Below, in pieces: positions 63,401 through 64,000 of a stretch of 64,000 nucleotides of DNA. The notes under the pieces are model-generated. The model saw only the letters and a list, made by a program, of their open reading frames with translations, had not been told where the DNA came from and did not search any database. The stretch is from the NCBI RefSeq assembly GCF_000004075.3, contig NC_026655.2:2356001-2420000 (forward strand), written 5' to 3'. Source of the DNA: Cucumis sativus (Eukaryota; Streptophyta; Magnoliopsida; Cucurbitales; Cucurbitaceae). Positions within the stretch are counted from its first letter, which is position 1. The number at the start of each line of letters is the position of its first letter. The translations under genes were made by a program, and so were the position numbers.

Positions 63401-64000
63401 AATTAAAAAAGGAAAACAAATGGGAGATTGAAGTGATGAATTGGAAAGGAACAGTGGGTATGAAAGTGACAATGGAAGGGGATGACAGAGAATTTGAAAT
63501 TAGGAGTTTTTGTTAAACTGTCACAATCCCTTCAACTGTTTAGGGATGCCAAAACAGAATTTTGTCATTTCCCCCACACACACTTTTATTTCTTTTACTG
63601 CTCATTCTTTTTTCCTTCTTCTATATTTCTTTTCTTCATTTGCTCTTCCCTTCCACACTCTCCTCTTCCTATTCTCATTTTTCTTTCTCCTTCCATTTCT
63701 GTGTTTCCACACCTCCATCCTAAGGTCTCGTTTTCCGTTTTGTATTTAAAATGTTTTTAAAATAAGTTGTGGAAATGATTGTTCTAATACTACAAAAAAA
63801 AAAAAAAAAAAAAAAGGTACGTACAAGAAATGTATTTAAATTTTTAAAAGGAAAATGCCATATTCTGTCAGAATTTTTTTTACTATAATATAATAGTTTC
63901 CTTCTCTCTAAATCAAGAATGGTAACGTTTTACACATTTTCAATCAAAATTAGACTAAATATTTTTCATTTAACGTGTTTCGATGTTTTTACTACAATAA
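60404..64000. other. DUF639 gene leader and promoter, then gene-free sequence to the window end
   Basis: 60404-61170 is probably the 5' leader (perhaps with an intron; TTTCAG|CTCAATC on the minus strand near 60431 could be an acceptor) and promoter of the DUF639 gene. Beyond that the DNA is AT-rich. A TA run lies at 62288-62309, a GA run at 62416-62431, CT-rich tracts at 63600-63720 and an A homopolymer of about 22 nt at 63795-63816. The CT-rich tract could be the leader of a plus-strand gene starting past the right edge. No coding sequence is supported. Confidence 0.5.

Overview
The window is nuclear DNA of a eudicot plant. Gene bodies have many short GT-AG introns, intergenic DNA is AT-rich with TA/GA microsatellites, and the families are plant-specific (CONSTANS-like, LOB, NAC, VQ, CRM, DUF639, DUF1666). 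A rosid such as a cucurbit would fit, but the sequence alone does not prove the family.

Left half (1-25.5 kb): a CCR4-type deadenylase (5' part only, minus), a one-B-box CONSTANS-like factor (plus), a tRNA-Asn (minus), a class II LOB-domain factor (minus), a small conserved protein of unknown function (minus) and a DUF1666 protein (minus). From memory these neighbours match two Arabidopsis chromosome 1 blocks at once: At1g73850/73870/73875 (DUF1666, COL7, CCR4-5) and At1g68490/68510/68520 (unknown, LBD42, COL6). The window would thus keep the undivided ancestral order.

Middle (25.5-32.4 kb): gene-poor, AT-rich DNA with two related GC-rich repeat patches.

Right half (32.4-61 kb): NAC058-like factor (plus), three-CRM-domain organellar RNA-binding protein of the EMB1865/CFM type (minus), SMP/C2 tricalbin-like membrane-contact protein (minus), VQ20-like protein (plus) and a DUF639 membrane protein (minus). 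This is colinear with Arabidopsis At3g18400-At3g18350. Exon joins for all these genes were worked out by hand and every one keeps frame.

The main anomaly is an island at about 53.0-56.0 kb, between the VQ and DUF639 genes, where I recall no Arabidopsis counterpart. It holds a shortened DnaJ/DUF1977 reading frame and, beside it, a genomic fragment (introns kept) of the condensin-II subunit gene CAP-D3. The last 770 bp of that fragment is repeated in inverted orientation after a 28-bp spacer, with only four substitutions and one 1-bp indel. If transcribed, it would fold into a nearly perfect long hairpin matching a cell-cycle gene elsewhere in the genome: a candidate young inverted-repeat small-RNA locus. 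Short patches copied from inside the island sit at its right edge, which suggests replication-type template switching.

The last 3 kb holds no gene that I can support.
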